From Euryarchaeota archaeon UBA82 (lineage in GTDB: Archaea > Thermoplasmatota > Poseidoniia > Poseidoniales > Poseidoniaceae): a stretch of 9,805 bases of DNA. Each line of letters begins with the position of its first letter. Positions within the stretch are counted from its first letter, which is position 1. Under the pieces are notes generated by a model. It ran no database searches. It was not told the DNA's origin and worked only from the letters and a program-made list of their open reading frames with translations. The stretch is from contig DAKQ01000013.1 of NCBI GenBank assembly GCA_002496635.1, positions 1 through 9,805 of the forward strand, written 5' to 3'. Below are positions 1 through 7,578 of the stretch, piece by piece. The translations under genes were made by a program, and so were the position numbers.

Positions 1-3000
1 GGAGGAGGAAATCCACCACCTCCAACGACCTCATGTATTGGAAATGGAACCTCTTCAGCAGGTACAATTCAAGCAGATATCCTTGAACCAAACGATGTAC
101 AAACAAGTGCAACACAGGCGAGTATGCTCCCACTTTATTGTACAGACCTTTCTCTACACACATCAAATGATGTCGATTATTTCGAAATTCAAATGATTAC
201 AGGAGTCACCTACTATGTCAACATCACCTTTATTCATGCTACTGCTGATATTGATGCAGGATGGGATACAATCAATGGATCTTTCTTGACATCCGCTGGT
301 GGAACAAGCAACGTAGAACAAATGAGCGTTCTCGCAACTCAAAACATCACAACATATGTTGACGTCTTTTTGTACCAATCATTCATAGGAGCGCCAAATC
401 CAAACACATACAACATCACCATTGAAACGGATAATCCTGGCGGCGGTCAAAGTTTCGAACTTGCAAATGTCGAGATCAACAACGAAACAAATGCGACAAT
501 TTCCTATTCGGGATTGACTGCCAATACCATGTACAATTACACCACTGTGATGAATCAATACATGATTGGTAACACAACAATTTCAACAACATTAGCGCAA
601 GGAAGTTTCAATGCAACATCAACTGATTTTGAATACAATGTATCTTTCTATCCTGAAATGAATGAATCGGATGTCGATATTGAGACAATTCTTTTCGATG
701 CATCTGGTAATTTCCTCGATGATGATTTCGATACCTATGAAATTGATATGGTTGAAGTCGAAGTGACCTCTTCAACAACTGGTTTGATTGAGCTTACGAA
801 TCTATCAACGACGACAACCTATGATTTGCGTTGGGTTGTCTTCGATCAAAATCTTTTCATCAACGAAATCCTAGCAAACAATAGTATTGAATCTGGCCTC
901 AATGCTTCAATCATCGATGAGAGTACTGACACCTTCACAAGTTCCACAGAAAACCGATCATACAACATCACTTGGGCTGGACCGACAACCACAAGCAGTC
1001 ACGCCTTTGGAGCAATATTAAGCGTCAATGGGACTCAAGTTAATCTTGATACTGATGAAAACCTGACTGGATTGGATGATGAATTATTCGTTCCTCAACT
1101 TCCATCGATTGTCATCAGCAGTGTTTCTTCAAGCGTCACATCACCTACAAATGATGTGACGATTCGTGGACAAGACCTTGTCGTAGGCGATTCTTATGAT
1201 TACAAAATTAAGATATTGGATTCTGGAAACGCAACGATTGCTCAATCACCACTCACATCTTTCACCGCAACCTATCAGGGAATGAGTCTCGGAACATGGA
1301 ATTACACTACTCCAACTACATCTGGAACATATTGTGCTCTTGCTGAACTGTACGAAGCAGATGGAACTCAACGTATTGGCGACAGAAGCTGTTTCAATCT
1401 CGTCTTTGATGACGATGGCGATTCTGTTGCTAACGAAGATGACTTGTGTCCAAACACACCTACAGGATCTCTGGTAGACCTCGATGGATGTGCATCAAGT
1501 CAAGTTGATACCGATAATGATGGATACAACGACAACATCGATGCTTTCGTGAATGATTCTTCTCAATGGTCTGACCAAGATGGCGACGGCTATGGGGACA
1601 ACCCAACTGGAAACATGTCTGATGCATTCCCGAGTGATGCAACACAATGGGCTGATCAAGACGGCGACGGCTATGGAGACAATCCAAACGGAACCTACAG
1701 CGATGCTTTTCCAACGGATCCAACACAATGGAGCGATGCTGATGGTGATGGATATGGAGACAACGCAAGCGGAAACAATCCTGATCTTTGGCCAAACGAT
1801 GGAACACAATGGGCTGACCAAGACGGTGATGGATTTGGAGACAACTCTTCAGCTGCAAATGGTGACCAGTTCCCAACTGACTCAACCCAATGGGCTGACC
1901 AAGATGGAGACGGATACGGAGACAATCCAACTGGAACCAATCCAGACGCATACCCAACAGATGCGACTCAATGGGAAGATTCTGATGGTGATGGATACGG
2001 AGACAACCCTACTGGTACAGATGGAGATGCATTCCCTAATGATTCAACCCAATGGGCTGACCAAGATGGTGATGGATACGGAGACAATCAGGCTGGAACC
2101 AATCCAGATGCATTCCCTACTGATTCAACCCAATGGGCTGACCAAGATGGAGACGGATACGGAGACAATCAAGCAGGTAACAATGCTGATGCATTCCCAA
2201 CCGATTCAACGCAATGGGCTGACCAAGATGGAGACGGATACGGGGACAATGCAAATGGCAACACCCCTGATCTTTGTCCAAATACCCCTGCTGGGCAAGT
2301 AGTTGATGCGACGGGCTGTTCAGATACTGAAATCGATGATGACAGTGATGGAGTACCAAATTCAAATGACGCTTGTCCAACAACGCCTGCTGGTGAAACT
2401 GTCAACACAAACGGTTGTTCTGATACGGAATTAGATGACGATTTGGATGGAATCAAAGATGCATACGATGCATGTCCATCAACATCTCTCGGCGTTACTG
2501 TTGATGCAGCAGGATGTGCTGACTCTCAAAGAGATACAGACGCAGATGGCTTAACGGACGATATTGATCAGTGTCCATTAACACCAGCAGGTAGTCCTGT
2601 GAATGGTTATGGTTGCTCAGCTGAACAACGAGACAATGACAACGATGGTGTCTTTGATAATCTCGATTTGTGTGGCGTAACTCCTGCAGGAGCATCTGTC
2701 GATGTCAACGGATGTTCTGATTCTCAGAAAGATGATGATGGAGACGGTCTAAAGAACGATGTTGACCTGTGCCCAGGTACTGAACCTATCAGCGTGATTG
2801 ATGTGAATGGTTGCTCTGATAGCCAACTTGATGATGACCAAGATCAAATCTCGAACGACATCGATGTTTGTCCTGCAACTCCAATTGGTGAGATGCCTAA
2901 TGCCGAGGGATGTTCACCTTCGCAACTGGATGATGATATGGACACAATAAACAATGCAGATGACCTTTGCCCGATGACTGATGTCAACCCATCACTCGAT

Positions 3001-3555
3001 GCAGATGGATGTGTTGCAAGTCAACGAGATTCCGATCTTGATGGCGTAACTGACAATATAGACGACTGTCCAGATACAAACTCAACAAGCATCTCTGATG
3101 ATGATGGATGTGCTCTTGAACAACTCGATTCAGATAAAGACGGCGTGAATGATTTAGAAGATGATTTCCCACTTGATGCTCTCGAATCCAAAGACACCGA
3201 TGGCGATGGAACTCCAGACCGAATGGATGCTTACCCTGGTGATGCAACCCGTACCAAGGCAGAAGTTGAAGATGAAGGGACTGGAATGTGGATATGGACT
3301 GCAGTAGCAGTACTCGTTCTTGGAATACTTGCTGGTCTTGGAATGATGAAGAGAAATTCAGGCATGGTTGAGAAAGTAAGCCCATTTACCCAACATGTGG
3401 TTCAGCAAGGAAAGGAAGAAACACAATTGCTTGAAGAAGCACCTGCTGAACAACAAGAGTGGGAAGAAAACGGCGTCAAGTGGTCGAGAAACTCCGAGGG
3501 AACGTTGTATTATTACGATGCCCAATCCGAGCAATGGATTGAATACCCACAATAG
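1..3555 (+). CDS. Giant membrane-anchored surface protein with thrombospondin type 3 repeats (5' partial)
   Basis: The reading frame is open from base 1 with no stop, so the ATG at 124 is internal and the true start lies outside the window; 1184 residues are visible. Order, counting the first codon as residue 1: Gly/Pro-rich linker (1-26); a pre-peptidase C-terminal (PPC)-like domain (about 27-144) opening with EPND and containing DVDYF; a beta-rich region to about 469 with 21 N-x-S/T sequons up to there; nineteen Asp-rich thrombospondin type 3-like repeats (481-1053), family-typical Ca-binding sites; one hydrophobic helix (1095-1116); a 68-residue tail ending in a WW-like motif (W1161, YYY 1170-1172, W1179, P1183). 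Topology is inferred as exterior N-terminus and cytosolic C-terminus. It is probably an adhesin, stalk or S-layer-associated protein; a protease or glycosidase head could lie upstream. Archaellin-like genes follow closely. Architecture is confident, function is not. Confidence 0.85.
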   Translation, partial: GGGNPPPPTTSCIGNGTSSAGTIQADILEPNDVQTSATQASMLPLYCTDLSLHTSNDVDYFEIQMITGVTYYVNITFIHATADIDAGWDTINGSFLTSAGGTSNVEQMSVLATQNITTYVDVFLYQSFIGAPNPNTYNITIETDNPGGGQSFELANVEINNETNATISYSGLTANTMYNYTTVMNQYMIGNTTISTTLAQGSFNATSTDFEYNVSFYPEMNESDVDIETILFDASGNFLDDDFDTYEIDMVEVEVTSSTTGLIELTNLSTTTTYDLRWVVFDQNLFINEILANNSIESGLNASIIDESTDTFTSSTENRSYNITWAGPTTTSSHAFGAILSVNGTQVNLDTDENLTGLDDELFVPQLPSIVISSVSSSVTSPTNDVTIRGQDLVVGDSYDYKIKILDSGNATIAQSPLTSFTATYQGMSLGTWNYTTPTTSGTYCALAELYEADGTQRIGDRSCFNLVFDDDGDSVANEDDLCPNTPTGSLVDLDGCASSQVDTDNDGYNDNIDAFVNDSSQWSDQDGDGYGDNPTGNMSDAFPSDATQWADQDGDGYGDNPNGTYSDAFPTDPTQWSDADGDGYGDNASGNNPDLWPNDGTQWADQDGDGFGDNSSAANGDQFPTDSTQWADQDGDGYGDNPTGTNPDAYPTDATQWEDSDGDGYGDNPTGTDGDAFPNDSTQWADQDGDGYGDNQAGTNPDAFPTDSTQWADQDGDGYGDNQAGNNADAFPTDSTQWADQDGDGYGDNANGNTPDLCPNTPAGQVVDATGCSDTEIDDDSDGVPNSNDACPTTPAGETVNTNGCSDTELDDDLDGIKDAYDACPSTSLGVTVDAAGCADSQRDTDADGLTDDIDQCPLTPAGSPVNGYGCSAEQRDNDNDGVFDNLDLCGVTPAGASVDVNGCSDSQKDDDGDGLKNDVDLCPGTEPISVIDVNGCSDSQLDDDQDQISNDIDVCPATPIGEMPNAEGCSPSQLDDDMDTINNADDLCPMTDVNPSLDADGCVASQRDSDLDGVTDNIDDCPDTNSTSISDDDGCALEQLDSDKDGVNDLEDDFPLDALESKDTDGDGTPDRMDAYPGDATRTKAEVEDEGTGMWIWTAVAVLVLGILAGLGMMKRNSGMVEKVSPFTQHVVQQGKEETQLLEEAPAEQQEWEENGVKWSRNSEGTLYYYDAQSEQWIEYPQ
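1441..1539 (+). repeat. Single 33-residue TSP3 repeat preceding the 27-residue array
   Basis: One 99-base unit with the DxCPxTPxG...DGC layout lies before the 81-base array. It matches the nine units found after that array, so the 27-residue block sits inside an otherwise 33-residue array. This suggests the short-period block expanded within it. Confidence 0.8.
1540..2268 (+). repeat. Nine tandem 81-bp (27-residue) Ca-binding repeats
   Basis: Nine in-phase units start at 1540, 1621, 1702, 1783, 1864, 1945, 2026, 2107 and 2188, with no indel. The protein consensus is DAFPTDxTQWADQDGDGYGDN plus six variable residues. The DxDGDGYGD loop is the typical Ca-binding element of thrombospondin type 3 repeats, and each unit has a conserved QW pair. 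The units at 2026 and 2107 match at about 72 of 81 bases by direct comparison, pointing to recent duplication or gene conversion. No unit contains cysteine. Confidence 0.9.
2269..3159 (+). repeat. Nine tandem 99-bp (33-residue) cysteine-paired TSP3 repeats
   Basis: Nine in-phase units start at 2269 and recur every 99 bases, with pattern DxCPxTPxGxxVDxxGCSxxQxDxDxDG. Each unit has two cysteines (DxC and GC), probably an intra-repeat disulfide. The pattern resembles the TSP3 linkers found in OmpA-like proteins. These units are more divergent from each other than the 27-residue ones. Some have eroded Ca loops, such as DDDQDQ in the unit starting at 2764 and DDDMDT in the next. A terminal half-repeat without cysteine (DTDGDGTPD) lies at about 3193-3222. 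Confidence 0.9.
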
Positions 3556-3613
3556 GTACTTTTCACAACCAGTTATGCACAACCATTTAGTCCACCCTCG
3601 CATGTCTTCACAC

Positions 3614-4222
3614 ATGGAGGCGAGGCTTTACCAAGATGAGAAGGCCGAATTCGCGCTTAGTTCTATGGTCACAATGATCATGATTCTTCTTTTTTCATCC
3701 ATAGTTGCTGGAATGACTTTGATGATGATTGAGCAAGCATTTATGGAATCTCGTTCACAAAGTATTGAGCAATCAGAAACACTCAATTCAATCCCGTTGG
3801 TTTTGACCCTAGAAATGGATAGTTATGACTCCACAGGAAATACAAACGATAGAATATACATAGTTTTCAAATTCCCTTATGCATCAACTAATATCCTGGA
3901 TACGAATGTTAAATGGGCTTTAATTTGTGATAATGGGGAACCCGCCCAGCACCAACACAATGTAGGTCTTTCAGAAGGAGACTTTGATTTTGCAACTCTA
4001 CTTACAGGTAATGGTTTAGATCAGAATGCTCTAAATGAATTTGAACCCCACACCTACTACCATATGATTATTCGAGGGAGTAGCCCAAACGGTAATGGCG
4101 AGTGTGATCTCGAAGAAGGATTGGAAGCAACACTGGTTATTGCTGTTGAAAATGGTAGAACTACAGAAATAGATTTCCTCATCCACGAAGGAATTGAAGC
4201 AGGCGAGGACCTTATGAGTTGA
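3614..4222 (+). CDS. Archaellin-like (class III signal peptide) surface filament protein 1
   Basis: With the ATG at 3614 the protein has 202 residues. The leader reads MEARLYQDEKA, followed by a roughly 25-residue hydrophobic helix (FALSSMVTM to about MMIE) and then a beta-rich ectodomain. This is the layout of archaellins and archaeal type IV pilins, which a prepilin peptidase of the FlaK/PibD type processes; cleavage after A11 is inferred. Segments IYIVFKFPYA and NILDTNVKWALIC resemble the archaellin core strands. C105 and C164 have counterparts in the next gene. In-frame ATGs at 3575 and 3602 are alternatives, and no SD decides between them; 3614 was chosen for a typical leader and a length matching the neighbour (203). 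It is probably cotranscribed with the next gene, 4 bases away. It could instead be an accessory archaellum protein of the FlaF/FlaG type or a non-motile pilin. Confidence 0.65.
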   Translation: MEARLYQDEKAEFALSSMVTMIMILLFSSIVAGMTLMMIEQAFMESRSQSIEQSETLNSIPLVLTLEMDSYDSTGNTNDRIYIVFKFPYASTNILDTNVKWALICDNGEPAQHQHNVGLSEGDFDFATLLTGNGLDQNALNEFEPHTYYHMIIRGSSPNGNGECDLEEGLEATLVIAVENGRTTEIDFLIHEGIEAGEDLMS

Positions 4223-4226
4223 TTCT

Positions 4227-4838
4227 ATGAAGGAAACAGATGAGGATATCTTTGCACAAGTAGGTATAGGAGCAATGGTTTTGTTCATAGGTACTCTCAT
4301 AGCGATTACTACTTCGATGTATGTAATGATTAACCAATTAGAGGTGGTAACTCAAAGTACACAAAAAGTAATTTCTACTACTTCAAAGGAAGCACATACT
4401 CAAGTGATCTTTGTAGGGGCGTGGATTGATGACGCATATGATGATTATCTTTTCATGATCGAGTACCAAAGTTTAGGTAAAGAAGTCAATATAGACGAGG
4501 TTGGATGGGTCTTATGGTGCGTAGATAATGCTGATAATCATCATCGTCGCATGGGTCATCTTGGCGACGATCTAGTATCAGCTGAAGGAGCTACAATATG
4601 GGAGGTTGGAGAAACTTGGGATGTTGAACCTGAGACTCTTGAATCTGGAAAAAGATACTTTGTAAATACAGATGGAGGAACAGGTACTGGTCCAACTGGT
4701 AATGGAGGTCAGTGCGGACCATTACACATATATGACAATGGACTTACTGCTTACTATACGATATACCTTCCATTCGGTGGCCACTCAACACAGGAACTGA
4801 AAGTAAACAATTATGGCGTAGGCGAATCTGTTGTCTAA
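4227..4838 (+). CDS. Archaellin-like (FlaB/ArlB family) surface filament protein 2
   Basis: This 203-residue protein starts with an acidic 10-residue leader, then AQVGIGAMVLFIG, very close to the conserved QVGIGTLIVFIA processing site and hydrophobic helix of euryarchaeal archaellins. Cleavage is expected between A10 and Q11. Residues 11-60 form the helix that packs in the filament core; the rest is a beta-rich globular domain (strands near 61-66, 72-80, 92-98). C98 and C163 probably form a disulfide and match C105/C164 of the upstream protein. The Gly/Thr-rich stretch 149-161 is a probable surface loop. The leader lacks the basic residue usual before the cleavage site. It follows its homologue by 4 bases and converges on glutamate dehydrogenase. 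No other archaellum genes are in view, so swimming versus adhesion cannot be decided. Confidence 0.75.
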   Translation: MKETDEDIFAQVGIGAMVLFIGTLIAITTSMYVMINQLEVVTQSTQKVISTTSKEAHTQVIFVGAWIDDAYDDYLFMIEYQSLGKEVNIDEVGWVLWCVDNADNHHRRMGHLGDDLVSAEGATIWEVGETWDVEPETLESGKRYFVNTDGGTGTGPTGNGGQCGPLHIYDNGLTAYYTIYLPFGGHSTQELKVNNYGVGESVV

Positions 4839-4893
4839 ACACACTGCTAGTACTTTTGAAGCCCTTTGAGTTTGAAGAACAAAGTAGATGCTA

Positions 4894-6300
<1,407 letters not shown>

Positions 6301-6326
6301 TCATTGGTCGAGTAGCCGAGAACCGT

Positions 6327-6336
6327 GTTTTATAGC
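6327..6336 (-). promoter_or_regulatory. TATA box for glutamate dehydrogenase
   Basis: On the minus strand the sequence is GCTATAAAAC, a good archaeal TATA element, preceded by CTTAAC as a possible weak BRE. A start about 25 bases downstream would fall near 6306, giving a leader of about 56 bases that includes the SD site. The box begins right after the stop codon of the upstream same-strand gene (6338), so gdhA probably has its own promoter. Confidence 0.6.
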
Positions 6337-6337
6337 G

Positions 6338-6781
6338 TTAAGCGAAAGGACACACGGTCATGAATCGCTCTAGACGTTCAAGCCTCTTACGCCCTTGTTC
6401 ATCAACTTCAGACATTGCGTGGATTGCTTCTTCGATCATAGCATGTTGATCGGGTTGTATCCCCAAGAGTTGCCTCAAATGATCGAGTAAAGCCCACTCG
6501 TCCTCAGTGATCACTTCATCATCCAACGCTGCGATAAGAGCAGATTGGTATGTAGAGACGCTTCCCATTGGCATTTCCATTAGAGAGTCTTCTTTTTCGA
6601 ACGCAGAACGTTCATCACCTTTTGCAATCGAAATACAGAGTGCAGTATCACTTGGTTGAACGCCTAGTGCATGGGACAAAACTCGAAGAATTGCAGCTTC
6701 ATCATCAGTAACAATTGAATCTTCGAGAGCAGTTTCAACCAAGCGGAGGTAAAGGCGGTTCCCAGGAGTGTCTTCCAGCAT
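6338..6781 (-). CDS. Small acidic protein with two TerB-like helical repeats
   Basis: From the ATG at 6781 the protein has 147 residues and no signal peptide or membrane helix, so it is probably cytosolic. Two internal repeats align: ALEDSIVTDDEAAILRVLSH followed by ALGVQPSD, and ALDDEVITEDEWALLDHLRQ followed by LLGIQPDQ. Each has an acidic turn (TDDE, TEDE) of the type seen in TerB/DUF533-like folds, in the pattern helix, acidic loop, helix. The C-terminus is a charged helix (EQGRKRLERLERF). An upstream in-frame TTG at 6802, with a weak AGGTAG about 10 bases before it, would add MRLCPSF; a stop codon lies 6 bases further up. It sits upstream of gdhA on the same strand and divergent from the RHH gene, with which it may share a promoter region. 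Function is unknown; the TerB label is fold-level, not evidence of tellurite resistance. Confidence 0.7.
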   Translation of the reverse strand: MLEDTPGNRLYLRLVETALEDSIVTDDEAAILRVLSHALGVQPSDTALCISIAKGDERSAFEKEDSLMEMPMGSVSTYQSALIAALDDEVITEDEWALLDHLRQLLGIQPDQHAMIEEAIHAMSEVDEQGRKRLERLERFMTVCPFA

Positions 6782-6831
6782 AAACGAAGGACAGAGACGC
6801 AAGTTTTAGAAACTACCTACGGGAATACAGC

Positions 6832-6861
6832 GTATTACAGAATGTATGACAAATGTAATAC
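6832..6861. promoter_or_regulatory. Candidate operator: perfect 8-bp inverted repeat next to the RHH promoter
   Basis: GTATTACA (6832-6839) and TGTAATAC (6854-6861) are exact reverse complements with 14 bases between them. Their centres are 22 bp apart, two helical turns, so both half-sites face one side of the DNA. A degenerate copy, TGTATGAC (6843-6850), lies between them at 11-bp steps. The right arm touches the TATA box at 6862. Ribbon-helix-helix regulators commonly bind inverted or repeated half-sites at helical spacing in their own promoters. Autoregulation of the adjacent RHH gene, and possibly control of the divergent gene, is inferred. Confidence 0.6.
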
Positions 6862-6869
6862 TTTATATG
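6861..6869 (+). promoter_or_regulatory. TATA box of the RHH gene, also readable on the other strand
   Basis: CTTTATATG is a near-ideal archaeal TATA box. Transcription about 25 bases on would start near 6889, just before the SD at 6893. On the minus strand the same bases read CATATAAAG, a usable TATA box whose start would fall near 6840, upstream of the TerB-like gene. One element may therefore serve both divergent genes. Confidence 0.65.
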
Positions 6870-6892
6870 CTACATTATACTCCACAGGTTTA

Positions 6893-6897
6893 GGAGG
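6893..6897 (+). promoter_or_regulatory. Shine-Dalgarno site fixing the RHH start at 6905
   Basis: A perfect GGAGG lies 7 bases before the ATG at 6905. The upstream in-frame ATG at 6842 precedes the TATA box, so it would not be in the transcript. The 6905 start is therefore strongly preferred. Confidence 0.8.
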
Positions 6898-6904
6898 GCA
6901 AGAG

Positions 6905-7279
6905 ATGAGCAACCCAAGCACATTGACATCAATTCGACTTGATGCAGATACAATGCAAGGTTTGGACATGCTTATTGGAGACAATGGTTTGAACAATCGA
7001 TCCGACGTCATTCGCCTTGCTATCCAACAATTGCTTCATGGACAAGCACAATTGCCTGGCATGAAGAGCGTTCGAATTCCAGTTGGCCGTATGATGGAAC
7101 AAAATCTAGCTGCATTGTACGAACTCTACGGTACTTCCCACGAACAGGCTGCATCAGAAGGTATGCACCTGTATGTCAAGCAGAAGTTAATGGAAGCCGA
7201 GACAGAACAAATGAAACTCCAAGAGGTCGTTGATCAATCACGTGATGCGACCATGAAACGTAAGGAATACCACCAGTAA
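6905..7279 (+). CDS. Ribbon-helix-helix (CopG-type) transcriptional regulator, apparent double-RHH
   Basis: The protein has 124 residues from the ATG at 6905. Residues 7-46 are a classic RHH unit: strand TLTSIRLD, helix A (about 16-27), turn NNRSD, and helix B SDVIRLAIQQLL. In this family the strand of a dimer reads the DNA major groove. Residues 54-99 look like a second unit: strand KSVRIPV, helix MMEQNLAALYELYG, then SHEQAASEGMHLYV. The two align without a gap at an offset of 46 (SIRL with SVRI, D34 with E80). The tail (100-124) is charged and probably helical. It lacks the His/Cys metal site and ACT domain of NikR. A TATA box and SD precede it, and an inverted repeat beside them suggests autoregulation. 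Targets are unknown; the downstream helicase operon and divergent TerB-like gene are candidates. Confidence 0.8.
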   Translation: MSNPSTLTSIRLDADTMQGLDMLIGDNGLNNRSDVIRLAIQQLLHGQAQLPGMKSVRIPVGRMMEQNLAALYELYGTSHEQAASEGMHLYVKQKLMEAETEQMKLQEVVDQSRDATMKRKEYHQ

Positions 7280-7294
7280 AAAGCGGTGAGAGCA

Positions 7295-7300
7295 GAGAGG
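7295..7300 (+). promoter_or_regulatory. Possible Shine-Dalgarno site of the 66-codon ORF
   Basis: GAGAGG lies 7 bases before the ATG at 7308. This is the main support for translation of the small ORF. The purine-rich surroundings (AGAGCAGAGAGGGGATGGG) could equally be a chance match. Confidence 0.4.
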
Positions 7301-7307
7301 GGATGGG

Positions 7308-7508
7308 ATGATTTGGCACGACGAAGATAACACGCTTCCGAATGCCTCCTTCAAAGATGTGCAAGGACGGCCGAACTTGCACTTCTTAGCTAACTTACGT
7401 GTACGTGCCCGTCTTGCACAACTCGGCCTCCGTGGACCCCAACACCACGACCCCCACAACCTCCCGGATGACGGCCGGGAGGACAACGATTCCACGCCAG
7501 TCTCTTGA
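7308..7508 (+). CDS. Possible small hydrophilic protein (66 residues), unrecognised
   Basis: An ATG with an SD-like GAGAGG 7 bases upstream opens a 66-codon frame starting 28 bases after the RHH stop, an operon-like spacing. The product is polar, begins MIWHDEDNTLPNASFKDV, has a basic, leucine-rich middle (LRVRARLAQLGLR), and ends in an Asp/His/Pro-rich tail (HHDPHNLPDDGRED). No signal peptide, membrane segment or known motif is visible. The codons are GC-rich at third positions, unlike neighbouring genes. The same bases hold strong hairpins, so the frame may be a by-product of a structured RNA. Both could be true, for example a small protein with a structured mRNA. I do not recognise a family. 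Confidence 0.4.
   Translation: MIWHDEDNTLPNASFKDVQGRPNLHFLANLRVRARLAQLGLRGPQHHDPHNLPDDGREDNDSTPVS
7460..7482 (+). other. GC-rich hairpin, 8-bp stem
   Basis: CCTCCCGG (7460-7467) and CCGGGAGG (7475-7482) are perfectly complementary around a 7-base loop. Seven of eight pairs are G-C. It lies inside the possible 66-codon ORF. Confidence 0.7.
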
Positions 7509-7526
7509 CGGCAGGATACCCCACAC

Positions 7527-7552
7527 GTGTCGTAGACCCCACTCTGCGACAC
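7527..7552 (+). other. Long hairpin, 10-bp stem with 6-base loop
   Basis: GTGTCGTAGA (7527-7536) pairs with TCTGCGACAC (7543-7552), nine Watson-Crick pairs and one G-U, around CCCCAC. It lies after the stop of the possible small ORF, so coding constraint does not explain it. No T-tract follows, so a bacterial-type terminator is unlikely. Confidence 0.7.
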
Positions 7553-7578
7553 AACTTATTCCAATTAGCGAATGCTTT

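Noticed and set aside
1540..2268. Regular repeats resembling a CRISPR array
   Set aside because: Units are directly adjacent, in-frame multiples of three, and encode Ca-binding motifs; there are no unique spacers of constant length between identical repeats.
1460..2456. Several long open frames on the other strand and in the +2 frame across the repeat region
   Set aside because: They exist only because the 81- and 99-base repeats lack stops in other phases; their low-complexity translations mirror the repeats, and the TSP3 frame is clearly coding.
3395..3613. N-terminal extension of the first archaellin-like gene back to 3395
   Set aside because: It overlaps the end of the TSP3 gene out of frame, has a lysine-rich shadow composition, and would bury the signal peptide about 84 residues inside the protein.
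4839..4893. Terminator between the convergent archaellin-like and gdhA genes
   Set aside because: Only short T runs (up to four) are present and no convincing hairpin or T-tract supports a call on either strand.
6905..7279. NikR (nickel regulator), prompted by the RHH domain and a palindrome with 22-bp half-site spacing
   Set aside because: The C-terminal half lacks the His/Cys nickel ligands and ACT-like domain, and the half-site GTATTACA differs from the known GTATGA.
7527..7552. Intrinsic terminator hairpin
   Set aside because: No T-rich tract follows, and archaeal termination depends on T-tracts more than on hairpins.
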